From the NCBI RefSeq assembly GCF_030247195.1, contig NC_080671.1, positions 9,315,343 to 9,379,342 of the forward strand: a stretch of 64,000 bases of DNA, written 5' to 3'. The translations under genes and the position numbers were made by a program. The stretch is from Topomyia yanbarensis (taxonomy: Eukaryota; Arthropoda; Insecta; Diptera; Culicidae). The notes under the pieces are model-generated. The model saw only the letters and a list, made by a program, of their open reading frames with translations. It searched no databases and was not told the DNA's origin. Positions 34,022-46,114 of the stretch are shown piece by piece. Positions within the stretch are counted from its first letter, which is position 1. Each line of letters opens with the position of its first letter.

Positions 34022-34275
34022 ATATGTACGTCCCGCGAGTTTTTTTTTTGAAAAGGACCAATAAGCATACTGTCAAAGTTCACTTTGTGTGGAAATTCCG
34101 GACAAACTATTACTTGCCGATTATAAATCACAGGACGAAGGAGAATTTGTCTCTCTTTCATAAAATGTTAACATTCGTTCTCGGCGAGCTACGTTTTTTA
34201 TCTGAAATTTTCTCTCAAATTTTGATTTTGAAAGTATGCTTATTGGCCGTTTAGAAAAAAACACGCGACATGTAT
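34022..34275. mobile_element. MITE inserted in the tandem array
   Basis: The ends are inverted: GGACCAATAAGCATACTGTC near 34055 against AAAGTATGCTTATTGGCC near 34229. The outer ends TGTACGTCCCGCGAGTTTTT and AAAAACACGCGACATGTA also match imperfectly. TA flanks both sides, which fits a Tc1/mariner-type target. Confidence 0.65.
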
Positions 34276-34539
34276 TCATTTTTATCAACAATTCAGCATA
34301 CCAGAATTATCATTGAAAAAAACATTTGAGCTGTTACCGCTAAATACTTATTTTTGAGCCATCCTAATGAGCGGTTAGGTAGTTTTCTAATGTTCTAGGA
34401 TCAAAAATGAATTAAGGGTATAAAAATGCTAAAAAAAATTATATGAACTTTGACAACAAAATATTTATTTTTGAGTCACCGTAATGAATAGTAAGTTTGT
34501 ATGTCGTTACGACAAAATAATTGTTTTTGAGCCACCCTA

Positions 34540-35080
34540 ACAGCTTGAGCTTGAGCTTGTGCGACCACCCCTGGCTGCTACTCCATTATCGATCGGGACT
34601 AGCTGAAGTTGCACAGGGAATCAGTAGATAATTATGCTTGGGATTAGCGAAACATCTTTCAATGTGCAACTCCTGGTAATCCTAAAGTATTGATCGATAC
34701 CGGCGCCGGCCAGGCCCGAACGTAGATCGCTGAAGGAAAGGGAAGGAATGGTTAGTCCGATACTTGCTTTTGCTAGAGGCCGTATATACTACAGCGCACT
34801 CCACAAGTATCACGGGAGGAGGATATTTTTGTTAGTAGAGTATAGAAGTTGGATATACTTCTTCTTTACCGACGCCAGAGAGGTGATTCCACTACCTGGA
34901 CTAGATATCGATCCACCAATTTCACGGACCGGGGACCAACGGCTTTACTTCCCTTCCGAAGCAAGACGTGACCACAGATTTTTTCACCCCAGAAAAATCT
35001 CAACGACCTCGGCTGGAAATGAACCCAGGCCAACTGGAATGAGTGGCGGTCACGCTTACCACTCAACCACCGGCGCCGTC
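34540..35080 (-). mobile_element. Full-length tRNA-derived SINE with 21-bp target duplication
   Basis: Read on the minus strand it starts GACGGCGCCGGTGGTTGAGT, with GTGGTAAGCGTGACC as an A-box region and GGGTTCATTTCCAGCC as a B-box region. It ends in CAAGCTCAAGCTCAAGCTG, a short repeated tail. The 21 bases at 34519-34539 are repeated exactly at 35081-35101 and consist of array sequence, so the insertion site and target duplication are unambiguous. A head-only relative lies at 51150-51262. Confidence 0.85.
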
Positions 35081-35490
35081 AATTGTTTTTGAGCCACCCT
35101 ATTAGTATTTTTTCTGATATGTTTAATATCAAATATACAAGTACAGTGCAATAATATTTAAAATTCTATTAACGATACAACAAAACGAATATTTTTGAGC
35201 CACCCTGATGGTAATAATTTGGGTTCTAATTAAAAAAGTGAATTCGGTGTACCAAAATGACGCAAAAAACATCTTATTTGAACACATACGTCCAAATAAT
35301 CACCCCGAAACACTTATTTTTGAACAACCCCAATAAGCGGTTAAGTGTATTTGAAATGTTTTAAGTATCAGCAATTAATTCTGCGTATAAAAATTAAAAA
35401 TATAATGTGAACTTTTACAACAAAAGAATTATTTTTGGGTGTTTTTTGTGATATATGTTATCAACTGAAATGAATTCATCGGGAAAGAAC

Positions 35491-35692
<202 letters not shown>

Positions 35693-35935
35693 TTTGTGAA
35701 CCGTTACAACATAATAATTATTTTAGAGCCACTCTAATGAGTAGTAATTTGTTTTTCTAATATATTTCATAACACAAAACGAGTCCAGTACACAAAAAAA
35801 CAATATAGAAACATTCTATGAACTGTTCGACAAAATAAATATTTTTGAGCCACACTAATGAAAGGAAAATATTTAATTTTTTAATGATCTAATGTCAGAT
35901 ATGAATTCCGCGTACCAAAAATACATTTGACCAGC

Positions 35936-37300
35936 GACACAACCACGTTTTGACATTTTTGCACTGAGCTGAGCCACTGTACATTTGAATCAATGGTTAT
36001 TAACAAATATTTGCCGATAGCAGACCCTTTTTAACAGATTGGTAATGGTGACCCTAGGAGTGATACTGGAATAGACAGATTCAAAACCTATATCATTGGC
36101 ATTTAGAAGTTACAGACATCACAGATTTGATTGGAGTTGTTCTTATATACATCCGTGTTGCTATTAATGAAGAGAAAAATACTCATCCTTAAGCAGCTCA
36201 TGAAGCAAAGAATGAAAAGTTAGTATGATTTTTCATTCTGTTTTTTGTATGATTTTTCATTCATTTTTTGTTGCCATGGAAGTAAAAATTAGCGGAACCG
36301 TTTTATTGATTCGTAGCTCTATACTTAGCGTGTCCAGAATGTTGTTAGTGTCCATTGGTTCGAAATAATATGACTTGTTCATTGTGAATTATTAATCAAC
36401 ATTCGATCACCAGTTTTTCGTCAACCGATTTCGAATTTTTTATAGAACTTTTTTACTTTTATGCTTTATTCCTGTTTTCAATATTTTTACAGAACTTTAA
36501 TATTGGCCTCTGCCATTTTATTTTTGCGCCGTTTTCTAGAAATATTTTTTTTTTCAATTTCAAGGGCTTTTTTTAAATTTTTCAGGGAAATGTTCGATCC
36601 TGTTTGTATGTTTTTATGGGTTTTAATGTTCAATTGCATCATTTTCAACTCAAGCTGGCTTACTTTTGTCGAACAGTATTCAGTATTCATCATGAAAACT
36701 TGTTAAAATGTTCAGTTTAATGGCGAGGCCAGTGCCAGATACTGATGAGAGAAGCTGATACACAAAAATCCACGCTCTGACTCTTTAGTCGAAACATACA
36801 TTTTGATTTCACCGTGCTTCTCATCAGCAAACAAGTCCTGTACATGCTGAACGTCGCTTGTGACCATTGGTTTAATTACGAGCATAGGAGTGTCTCCTCT
36901 TTTGGATTTAGCGTCGTTCTAGCGCCAAGTTGATACCAGATGATACGCTGTGTGCGACGAACATGTCGAATTTGTGCTGTGATGACGTCAATTTCTTTTA
37001 ACCTTCGCTTGATTCGAGAAATCAATTGCTACTCACTACGATCCGGAATTATCCAAAATGACAAATTTTCCATTCGCAGTGTTTACGGTGAAGTGTATGA
37101 CAGCAAATTTGATTTTTTCGAATTTTCTAGTGCTCATTTAGGTTTATTTAAAATTGCGTTGTTTTTCTTTTAAATACAGTGGACCAAATTTTTGCACCAA
37201 TTTGCATGTTGATTGTCCAACCTTGTTTTGGCACTTGACGACCCATCACAATAATCCTTCAAAACATTGAAAATAATTGCATTGGCTTGTCTTTTAACAC
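35936..37300. other. AT-rich DNA, no gene recognised
   Basis: No supported coding region. The T-rich frames near 36461-36706 are low-complexity. Confidence 0.35.
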
Positions 37301-37309
37301 TGAACGAAT

Positions 37310-37750
37310 TTCTCTTGTACTGATAAGGTGAAGAGAAATTATGAATACCGTAATAAAACTGCTGATGTTATGAACATGAGTCACATCACTCCACGTGCCA
37401 AATTCGAAAGTAATCTCCAGAATAAAATATCAAGAAAACGTTCAAATAAATTATGAAAATCGTAACTAAGATCCTAAAATCAAGAACATAAATCACACTA
37501 CTCGTGGCAAAAATATCAAAAATCATGACTAAGATCCTGAAATCATTAACATAAATCACTCTACTTGTGACTAAAATATTACGATAACGTGAATAGACAT
37601 TACGGAAATCTTTACTAAGATGAAATCATGAATTTAAATCACGCTACTCTCACAGAAAAATTCGATAGTAAACTCATGAACGAGATACCACGGTAACGTG
37701 AAAAGAAATCACACAAATCGCGAATAATTTCCTGCAATCATTAATATCGT
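37310..37750. repeat. Degenerate tandem array with GATCCTGAAATCATTAACAT units
   Basis: Blocks such as ACTAAGATCCTAAAATCAAG / ACTAAGATCCTGAAATCATT, ATAAATCACACTACTCGTGG / ATAAATCACTCTACTTGTGA, and GATAACGTGAATAGACATTA / GGTAACGTGAAAAGAAATCA recur in the same order with a period near 100-120 bp for about four units. Confidence 0.7.
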
Positions 37751-37859
37751 TTATCTGTCGGCTGTGTATTCCCAAATTATGAACAAGGATCGTGATTAAA
37801 AACTAATCCTGTCCAGATAACAACCATAGTACCCCCGCTAAGCATTCGAATGTAACATA

Positions 37860-37992
37860 TTCGGCGTGACTACGAGGTTTATTATTCATAATTTCAGGAA
37901 CTTGGTCACGGTTTCCGTAAATCGTTCAGTTCACTAAATCGTAATCTTTTTTTTCATTAATTTATGAACGGATTTTTTTCCGTGTAGCTCAG
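37860..37992 (+). repeat. Dispersed repeat, copy of 13190-13362
   Basis: GAGGTTTATTATTCATAATT, then CTTGGTCACGGTTTCCGTAA, TCGTTCAGTTCACTAAATCG and ACGGATTTTTTTCCGTGTAG match the earlier copy in order. Confidence 0.55.
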
Positions 37993-38059
37993 TTGTCAAA
38001 CAAGTTGTATGCATCATCAATGCAAGGGAGTCCATCTCTCAAATATTGTTTTCAAACGG

Positions 38060-38348
38060 GTTGAGTTGTTGTGTGTACTGCAGAAGAAGTGTGCTCAAAC
38101 TTCAAAAATGGATTGTCAATTTATAAATTGGGATCCCCGCAGGGGAGCGTTTTGAGCAGTTTGATGTTTTTAATTTACTTCAATGATACAATTACTAGCT
38201 CTGCGTTATGATTTGTTGGCGTATTCTAGCTATAATTGGTTTTCTGAATCAGTAACAACGTTTATTTCCCCAACTGGAGTCGCGGATTTCAAAGTGCTGT
38301 TTGCTTCATAATTCTCAGTCCTTTTGGCGTGTTCCAATTAGGTCGAAC
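38060..38348 (+). pseudogene. LINE reverse-transcriptase fragment, copy 1
   Basis: GGATCCCCGCAGGGGAGCGT translates as GSPQGS and continues VLSSLMFLIYFNDT, the PQGS/F-ND block of Jockey/CR1-type RTs. Upstream and downstream frames are broken. The same fragment recurs at 38975-39270. Downstream DNA (GGTTTTCTGAATCAGTAACA, CCCCAACTGGAGTCGCGGAT) also matches the second copy, and the MITE at 38349 interrupts it. Confidence 0.65.
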
Positions 38349-38530
38349 TTAACCCTTTCATACCCAACTATTTTCTAGTGCATGCAGGGTTCCAATCCAA
38401 ATTTTTCCTCAAGACTGCTGGGGTCAAGAAACATTAACAGCTGTTTTGATCGAGATATGTGCTTCTTTCGCAGTGCTAGAATCTGCTCAATTTTTACGTT
38501 TTGATGCTCATTACTATTTTAGAATAGAGT
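38349..38530 (+). mobile_element. piggyBac-like MITE, truncated copy 2
   Basis: It starts at a TTAA (38349-38352) followed by CCCTTTCATACCCAACTATT. Over about 170 bases it matches the reverse complement of 1290-1466 (TTTTCTAGTGCATGCAGGGT, GGGGTCAAGAAACATTAACA). The other end is lost. Confidence 0.7.
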
Positions 38531-38974
38531 AATATCAAGAGTAAAGAGTAAAAAACGCTTCAATTTTTACCAGACACCGTTTGTAAAATTATTTAGTAAG
38601 CCTTCAAGTTGGTAAAAAGGAGATATTTTGCAAGCATTGTTAAAAAGTCAAAGCAAAATAATAACGAAATTTGTATTATTTTTGTAGACATATTGTTATC
38701 TTGTGCTCGTAGGTTAGGAATGTTGTATTAGTGTGACGTGTGTGGATGGAAAAAATAGATAAAAAAAATCCGATGATTTAACGAGACTAAAACAGTGTCC
38801 GGTTGGAAAGTAAAAGAAAAAACTGGGAAAGAAAAATCCTGTGAAAAAATTGCCTACGCGTAGGATATTGTGTATCCAATTTTTTAATTTTTTTTACAAG
38901 CTTATGCATTTTGCTAAAATTATACTAGAACTGATTTTTTCACCAATACAGTCTCTACATCCATTTCAAAATAA

Positions 38975-39270
38975 TGATCCCATAAACATTCAACTATTGT
39001 TTGAAAACGGGTTAAGTTCGAATTTCGGCTTGTTTGTGTTGCAGGATAAATATGCTAAAATTTCAAGACTGCATTATCAATCCATAATCAAGGGGCTCCA
39101 CAAGGAAGTAAACTGAGTAGTATGTTGTTTTTAATTTACTTTAATGGCATATTTTCGATCAATTGTATCCGAGGTTGGTCTTCTGAAACAGTTTCCTTTC
39201 CCAAACTGGAGTAGACAATCCAGGATTTTAGTCCTATTGTAAAGTATGGTATGTTTCAAATAGGTTAAAC
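38975..39270 (+). pseudogene. LINE reverse-transcriptase fragment, copy 2
   Basis: GGGGCTCCACAAGGAAGTAA gives GAPQGS, continuing KLSSMLFLIYFNG. It lies in the same orientation as copy 1, about 920 bp away, and shares TTGAAAACGGGTT upstream and GGTCTTCTGAAACAGTTTCC downstream. Here the TTAAAC site that is interrupted by the MITE in copy 1 is empty. Confidence 0.65.
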
Positions 39271-42200
39271 TTGAAAAAAACATTCTACCCATTACGTAAC
39301 AAACTGGCTACCCGGCCAGCGGAACGGCGGAAGTCTCACACATCTGATCCCGATCGAAGTGATGGAATGGGGACCCCAAACCATTTGGAAACGAAACAGC
39401 CCACGAAGGAAAAAGACAATTGTATTGATTACTTCACGGCTTTCGGAGAGTTTCTTTATTTTCGTTTCTTATTTCTCTATATATGTACGGTATTGCCCAC
39501 GTCTTCGATGGATGGGGGGGGAGGTGTAACAGACCGAGAGATATTCTTTTTCGTACCACTCCTCCATCGAAACGCACATATCGTACTGACGGAAGCAGGG
39601 ATGGGTCAGGATATCTATAGCCATAAATCGCTATATTGGCTTCATCGTATTGTTTTTCGCCACCTTGCGAACCACACCAAAAGGCAACAACAACAACATC
39701 AAAGACGATCTCCCGTGGGTGCCTTTGCTCTGTGCTACATCCGTTTTGGTTGTAACCGAGGGTAGGGTGCCACGCGTACAGTACAAGAATGATAATATTT
39801 TTCTTTCGATTTTCCTCCAACCAACTGCCATCGTTCTCAGTGCCATGTCCAGTCGGTTTGAGTTCCATCCGTATACATTGACAAACTTGGAAGCGATATG
39901 GTTCGGGGTCAGTTGCGTAACATCTCTTCCGAAACATGGGACAAAATGTTGAGGGGTATCTCGATTTAAAACCACCAGCAGAGACCGGGCAAAAAGTGGG
40001 TGAAGAAATTGAAAATCCTCACCGCGTTGGCGACTCCAGTCTAATGTGTTTTTGTCCGGTGAAAAATCGAAAATTTCGTCCTCACAAACACATACGTGCA
40101 GCACTTTCCGGTCGGATGTACTTTCCCGAATGGCGGAGTATGGAACGGGATGGCCCCGTGCTCTCCAGTAACAACAACGACAACAACAACAACAACAATA
40201 CCAAGAAGACTCACTCGCCCGAAAAGGACGCAAGTTTAAGGATAATGGCGAGGAACGACAGAGAGTAATTGTGTTCATGTCCGATTATAAGAAAAGCGTA
40301 CAGAAGAATGATATATACGAGATCCTCCGCTCTCCGCCACCAACGAGCGCAACGCTATATGTGTGCAATACTTCTTACTTTTGTGTGAGGGTAAGCGGCG
40401 AAGAAAAGGTCTTGGTAAACACGGACACGCATCCTTTTTTTCGTCTCTTTTTTTGGTGCGGTACTACGCTTGGAACCAGTACTCCACGCCCCGGTAAGCG
40501 AGGGTGGGGGCGATGAGGGGAGAGGTAGTATTTCCGCCAGATAACCGAGTTGAGCTGGCCCAGTAAAAGCAACAACAGCAAAACAATAAAAGTAAAAGCG
40601 GCTTCTATGAAGCCTTGACGCGGATGGGTGGCGAAGGGAGGGAAAAACTTTACATTATCCATCTTACATGTCCAATCGGAGGAAGCAAAATACATTTCGG
40701 CTCTCAATGGTCTAGCTCATGGGCGACCGGGGGCCGCCGGTGCGGAAACTCCTACACTACAACGTGATTCGAAGGAAGTTTATTACGCGGCCGACGAGTG
40801 GTTTCGGATTATTGAGCTGCTTACTGTGAAATAATGATTTGGAAATTGTGCGACAAAGTTCAAGGTGTTTTTTTCAGTAGACAGACTGAAGTTCGAAATA
40901 CCGAAAACCATTCAATCATGTCTTAACATATTTGAGTAATGGTTCAGTAACTAACGTCAGTTCCACTACCCCTACCCAAATCGCTTCATTAAGGCCTACG
41001 AATTCCATCACTGTTCATTGCTTCGTTCGCTCACACCAGCATTACCGCGCGGGCGGGGTAAAAACAACCCGCTTCATTCCGGTATGTATTCACATTTTTA
41101 TCGCCATTCGGACCAACGAAACACTGGTCGGTTACTTCCATTATTTTCGTACGAACACCCTGTCCCAACCCTACATCAACCAGCTTACCCCCATCCCCCC
41201 TAGCAAGCAAACCAAGACCGAAAAGACCTGACAGGCGAGAATCTTAGCACATATAAGCACACATTCGGCTCGGACACAGCTGAAGAAGAAGGATTGTATG
41301 TATTTACACCCCTTCCCCCGCGCTCGTCCTGGTCCTGGATCCTGGTCTCGCGAATAGCGGCCCGGTAAGTGAACGGGGGATGATGGGGTTGTGCTGTGCT
41401 GTGGCCTGTGTGTGTCCGAAAATGCGGAATGCGAGTAAAAGTACACGTTGAACGGAACGGGCACGTACACACACGTTGGCCTGGCTCAGCTCAGTTCAAT
41501 AAGAAAGTGGTGGGAGAGAGAGAACGTTGGTCCCGAAATAATGCTTTATCTTCGCTTTCCCGTACTCGTACCGGTTGCCTTAAACCCGCATCTCCCTCCA
41601 CCCACGTCAATCGATGGGAAAAGGCGGGGGGAGGGTGAAGTGGTCAGTTCGTGCTATCTCAGATGTGGGGGGAGGAAATGGGAGGGGGTAAGCAGTTGGT
41701 AAGAAGGTTTATATAAGAATCGAACTTTCACGTGGTGTTTTTCTTGTATTTTTCTCTCCCTCTGTGATGGGTGGTTCAAGGGGGAAGGTGTCACACACTG
41801 TAGCACATGTGTGATGTTTAATGTATTGCCGGGAGGATGGGTGGAAGAAGAAGATCCTTTAGATTTCAGGCAAAGGACCTGATAAGACGGGACTGTTGTA
41901 AGACTTTGGGTTCGGGTCAGGAAATAGGGGTTGTTTGTTAAAAAATAAAGTAATACTGAAAAGAAAGATATATCTGTTCGATAGATCTACTTCGGTAGGG
42001 TGTAGAACTGGGGTGGCGGTGGGGCAGCCATGATGTGTCTTTGTGTGCCGTCTGTCGGTACGTGTGGGTTCGAGTGAAAAACGATCGGTTTTTTTCTCTA
42101 ACGGGCAAGATAGAAGGAGACTATTTACCATTTTAACCATCGTACTTGCCAAGTGTAAAAATGGACCCGTACCCGAAAGGACCACCGTTTGGCAGCGGAC

Positions 42201-42980
42201 GAGAAAATAATGGTAAATAGTACAGAATAATAAGCACATAAGACGCGCCAAGCGCGCCAAAATCACCAACCAAACGATTTTATTTTATTTTTTCGCCTAG
42301 ATCGGCATCCGCATATTGATTTATAGCTTTCTTCTGGGGCTATCTCTCACTTGTTGGGAATGGGACGCAAGTACATCTCACATGTGGGGGTGTGCACCTT
42401 TTGCGTTTCGTAAGCTTTCCAGAGATAGAGGGACAAAAACCGGTCAAATTTATTCCGTTCAAATTTATTCAATTTAAGCTCATTTCTCATGACCGTTATC
42501 GGTCTCGGTAGCAGAAGTTAGTCGACATCATTGCGAATGGGGAGGACAGGGACAAAGTGTGGGCGTGATAAATCGAAGCTCCGAAAGGTGAATAGTTCAA
42601 AATAGTTCGCCACCTTGGTTAAAAATTATTGTGCTTGCAGAAAGCAATCGGTGTCCTAAAAAATCTAGCCCTGGCGCATGTTGATTATTATCGGTAATTG
42701 ACAGCGAGATTGATAGTGCGAAATTCGAGCTGACGGTGCACGGTATATGAAAGAATTTTTAAGGAAGCGTTTAGCGATAAATGGTAATTATTCACTTAGT
42801 TCAAGGTAGATGATTGGCATGCTTTCTGGTGGACGTTGGTGGTGGAATCTGCTAGTTAGCACATTCTGGAAGCTCAAATAAATTGAGTCTGTCAGCAGGT
42901 TCCAAGTTAATCAAAAAGTTTAGATGCATGGTTTTGATGATACATTAAATGTAAAATTGTCATTGATAAACAATAAAACC
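39271..42980. other. Moderate-GC single-copy intron block with long spurious frames
   Basis: An ATG frame of 164 codons (+, 39271-39765) and frames of 167 and 215 codons (-, 39434-39937 and 39631-40278) overlap one another. None has a domain, and the long minus frame owes its Cys run to an AACAAC repeat at 40170-40200. I do not call a gene. Confidence 0.4.
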
Positions 42981-43002
42981 CTCAACAGTTGAAAGGCAGT
43001 AG

Positions 43003-43182
43003 ATAAGCTCCTATCTAAAGCAAGCAAATGACGTTTCTGGCGACAAGTTTTGTATTAAGAACCACCGTGTCTACATGCCCGATCACAAAGTTGAGATCGA
43101 CGGTGTTGTCACCGATTCGAGTTTATCTTGGGTGGATCTATTGAAGCAATGGGCTGACCTTTGGCTAAACTGCTTTGCCTGA
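43003..43182 (+). pseudogene. Unrecognised coding-like repeat, copy 1
   Basis: The frame contains NDVSGDKFCIKNHRVYMPDH, then KVEIDGVVTDSSLSWVDLLK and QWADLWLN, and stops at 43182. HRVYMPDHKVEIDGVVT closely matches HVYIRTRKVEIDGVVT encoded on the opposite strand at 44181-44458, with amino-acid conservation exceeding what the diverged DNA suggests. A shared coding ancestor, probably a transposable-element protein, is likely. I do not recognise the family. There is no start-to-stop gene. Confidence 0.45.
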
Positions 43183-43609
43183 TTACGTCTTCTTCGATAA
43201 GGTTCGTCTGTGAGCTCGGTTGTTTGTCATGGAGATGATTCTTGTATGAAGACTGCTGAAAAATGTTCCTATTGAGGGGAGAGTCCACATGATATATTAC
43301 CATTCTAGCGCTTTCGAGAACACTAAAAATACCGAGTGATATTTCGACCACAGATTAAACTTAATCAAGGGTTGGTTGAGCCTAAATTGGACACTGGCAA
43401 CTTTGTGATATTTTAGAACTCCTCTCGGCACTCAGGATTACAGTATCATTACCACATTGATGCGCGCTCGAAGATATATTTCTCCTTAGTGGAGAACAAT
43501 TTAAGTAAAAACTATTTTTTCTTCATTAGGGCGCAAATCATTTAAAACCATCTTTGCGCGTGAAGACCACAAAACCTATAACTTGATTAGTTATGAAATT
43601 CGCTTTTCG

Positions 43610-43655
43610 CCTTTCGTCTCGTCAGTATCCGACATTAACTTAATGACAGGACTGT
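43610..43655 (+). repeat. Dispersed repeat H, short copy
   Basis: TCGTCAGTATCCGACATTAA, then CTTAATGACAGGACTG; compare 24485 and 46125. Confidence 0.4.
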
Positions 43656-44180
43656 TTCTGTTATAATCAGCCTTATTCTGCATTATGACTGAACGCTTTT
43701 CCGAACAAATGTACGTTGCTTTCGCAATAACAACAACACTTCCATATGGGTGTCATATTCGATCGTATCACATTCATTCGAAAACTTAAATAGCCGTAAT
43801 GCAGAATGTGGCTGAATATTAATGAAATAATTAAATTCCAAAATTTTGTGTTTCGCGGGGAATTCGGTAACAAAATTGTTCGCACTTTCTATAGAGGGCC
43901 TTATTACTACAATGGATGGCTTCCTAATCCTTTGTAAGCCCGCTGTACAAACAGATGGACAAGCAAATAAAACATGTGCAACAGGATGTTACTTGAGCTT
44001 AGGTCACCCGAAAAGTATTTAATTTGGGATATGATTTCATTCCATACCCCGTTTTTAATACATGTGGAAATGTACATGACTTAATTTGGACATGATTAAG
44101 AGGTGTCAAAAATCATCTTTTGCTATATTCCCATAGTAAATTCACCTAAACTCAGGCTTGAACAGTCGTACATCTTAACA

Positions 44181-44458
44181 TCAGGTTTTATCAGGTAAAC
44201 TACAGGAACTCGCATTGGTAACTACACCATCGATCTCGACTTTGCGAGTACGGATGTAGACGTGGTAGTCGGTGAAGAACTCGCTGCTAGCGGTATCGTT
44301 TTCTTGCGTCCAATTTGCCACTACGACCCTAGGTATGTTCGAGTGTTTCTTTCGATCGCACCAAGAAGCATTCCGTCTGGTTTTTTTTTCAAAATCTTCA
44401 ACAAAATCAAAGATTTGGTTTTGTCTTTGGGTTGAGAAAGGAGGCGGTTTCCATTCGA
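44181..44458 (-). pseudogene. Unrecognised coding-like repeat, copy 2 (inverted)
   Basis: The minus strand is open for about 90 codons: VEWKPPPFSTQRQNQIFDFV, then DRKKHSNIPRVVVANWTQEN and SSEFFTDYHVYIRTRKVEID, then GVVT, before a stop at 44181. The last part aligns with 43030-43120. The extra N-terminal stretch shows more of the ancestral protein than copy 1 does. No start codon or domain is recognised. The two copies point away from each other in opposite orientation. Confidence 0.45.
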
Positions 44459-44819
44459 CCTACAGATGAATGACCATGATAAAACTTCTGCTGTGTGCTG
44501 TGCTTAGACGGCATTTTGGAATAATTTTATGTTATCGATGATTCACCGCAGTCGTAAGCCTTTAGGGCAGACAAATCCATTAGAAGAAATCTGCTGGAAC
44601 TTTTATTGTAAATTAAGGCTTTATTCGAATGTTCATATTTAGGAATATTATTTCTTTGAAGGAATATTTAAAAGAGATTTCCGATAACACTAACGTTGCA
44701 GTCATTGACGTATGTTGACGATAAACGATGGAATATATCGCTGAAATCGACACCATGAAAATTAGCGGTAAAATTATCAATTCAACGATATCGTGTCGAA
44801 ACGATAAACACCTTGGTTA

Positions 44820-45110
44820 AGGTCTTCAACAAAATTGTTCAGATAACATTTCAACAACTTTACTGAAGACATTACCTCTCTATTTTTAGTAGGAAATTCT
44901 CCATAAATCTAGGACGATTAAGCACCAGAATTGTTGTATCGGAAGATGCGCTGTATCATGAAACGATAACGTTGAATTCATAGTATTGACAACCCTAATT
45001 CATATCTTCATCAAAGTTGCTTCAGATGCCATTTTCGACAGCTGTACTGTAGACACTAAGACTATAATTATTTAAAAATATAACTGGAATACGAGACCTT
45101 CTATACAAAA
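44820..45110. repeat. Diverged dispersed repeat, relative near 55340-55430
   Basis: Shared phrases are CAACTTTACTGAAGACAT / CAACTTTACTGAAGACTC, followed by AGTAGGAAATT / AGTAAAAAGTT. This is weak and based on short words only. Confidence 0.3.
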
Positions 45111-45289
45111 TCCAATTACGTCAACAAATTCAGCACCCCAATGTGCCCTAGAGATAGCCACCTACTTTACGTACCACTCCTGATGTACCAGAGATAAGCG
45201 GAAAACGCTATTTTGCATCATTTTTCGTCAAACAGTGTTAACCAATTGTAGAAATAGCCCGGATATCTACCGAATACCACCTTTCAAAC

Positions 45290-46030
45290 GACACCCATGA
45301 TGATAATGGCTTCCACCGAGGATGTCAAACTGGCGTCAATCATTAATTTCCGTCATCCTCTGAATTTCCTGACCCTTTCAAACGATACCCATATCGATGG
45401 TGGTTTTCAGTGTTATGTGGTAACCGGAACCCAAAATATTCCACAATATGGTCGAAAAGCCCAGCAAATCATTATTTTATTTTAACCTCTTCTCACAGAT
45501 TAAAATAAATATTTTTATGCAAACATGAATTTCACATCAAGTTATATCCAAATGCATTCCAAATGTTCATTTTGAGCGGAAGATTTCCTCAAGAATGGAT
45601 CTCAAAAACAACTAATAAATATAAATAACCGAAAGCCGCCATCTTGCATTTCAAAATAGCATCAACTAATAATTTCGGTCTGATCTAATAATCTTCTGAC
45701 TACCACCTTTCAAACGGCACACTTAATGACGATAGTTGAACACCCATGTTGATGATGGTTTCCATCGAGGATTTCAAAATGGTGTCAGTCATCAATTTCA
45801 GTCAACTACTGATCACCCCTTTTCAAACACCACTAACATCAACGGTGATTTCCGGTGTTTCGTGGGAAGTGGAAGCCTTCATCTTGGCTTTCAAAATTAC
45901 GCCACTCATCAATTGTTGTTATCTACTGAAAACACTCTTTCAAATGACGCCGTCTTTATGTTGGTTTTTTGTATTTTGTGCTTACCGGAAACGCCATGAA
46001 TTTTAAAGTTGCATGAATCATCAATGTTCG
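45290..46030 (+). repeat. Diverged minisatellite, CACCTTTCAAACG / ATTTCAAAATGG units
   Basis: Recurring words are CACCTTTCAAACGACACCCA, GGCTTCCACCGAGGATGTCA / GGTTTCCATCGAGGATTTCA, AATGGTGTCAGTCATCAATTTC, AACCGGAACCCAAAATATTC and AACCGAAAGCCGCCATCTTG. The arrangement is a more decayed version of the array at 4035-4310. Confidence 0.6.
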
Positions 46031-46114
46031 ATATTTGTGTCGCCTGTTAAGAATTAAGAGTGGGCTGATATTCTATACCTTTTTTACCTTTTGTTGAACA
46101 ATTTTTGCGCTAAT

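Noticed and set aside
34980..35080. Possible minus-strand tRNA gene
   Set aside because: The head resembles a tRNA, but it is continuous with a 541-bp unit flanked by a 21-bp duplication, so it is the SINE head.
39271..39765. 164-codon plus-strand frame
   Set aside because: No recognisable domain, low-complexity Gln run, and overlap with antisense frames.
39631..40278. 215-codon minus-strand frame
   Set aside because: The Cys-rich part is the reverse reading of an AACAAC repeat, two other long frames overlap it, and no domain is visible.
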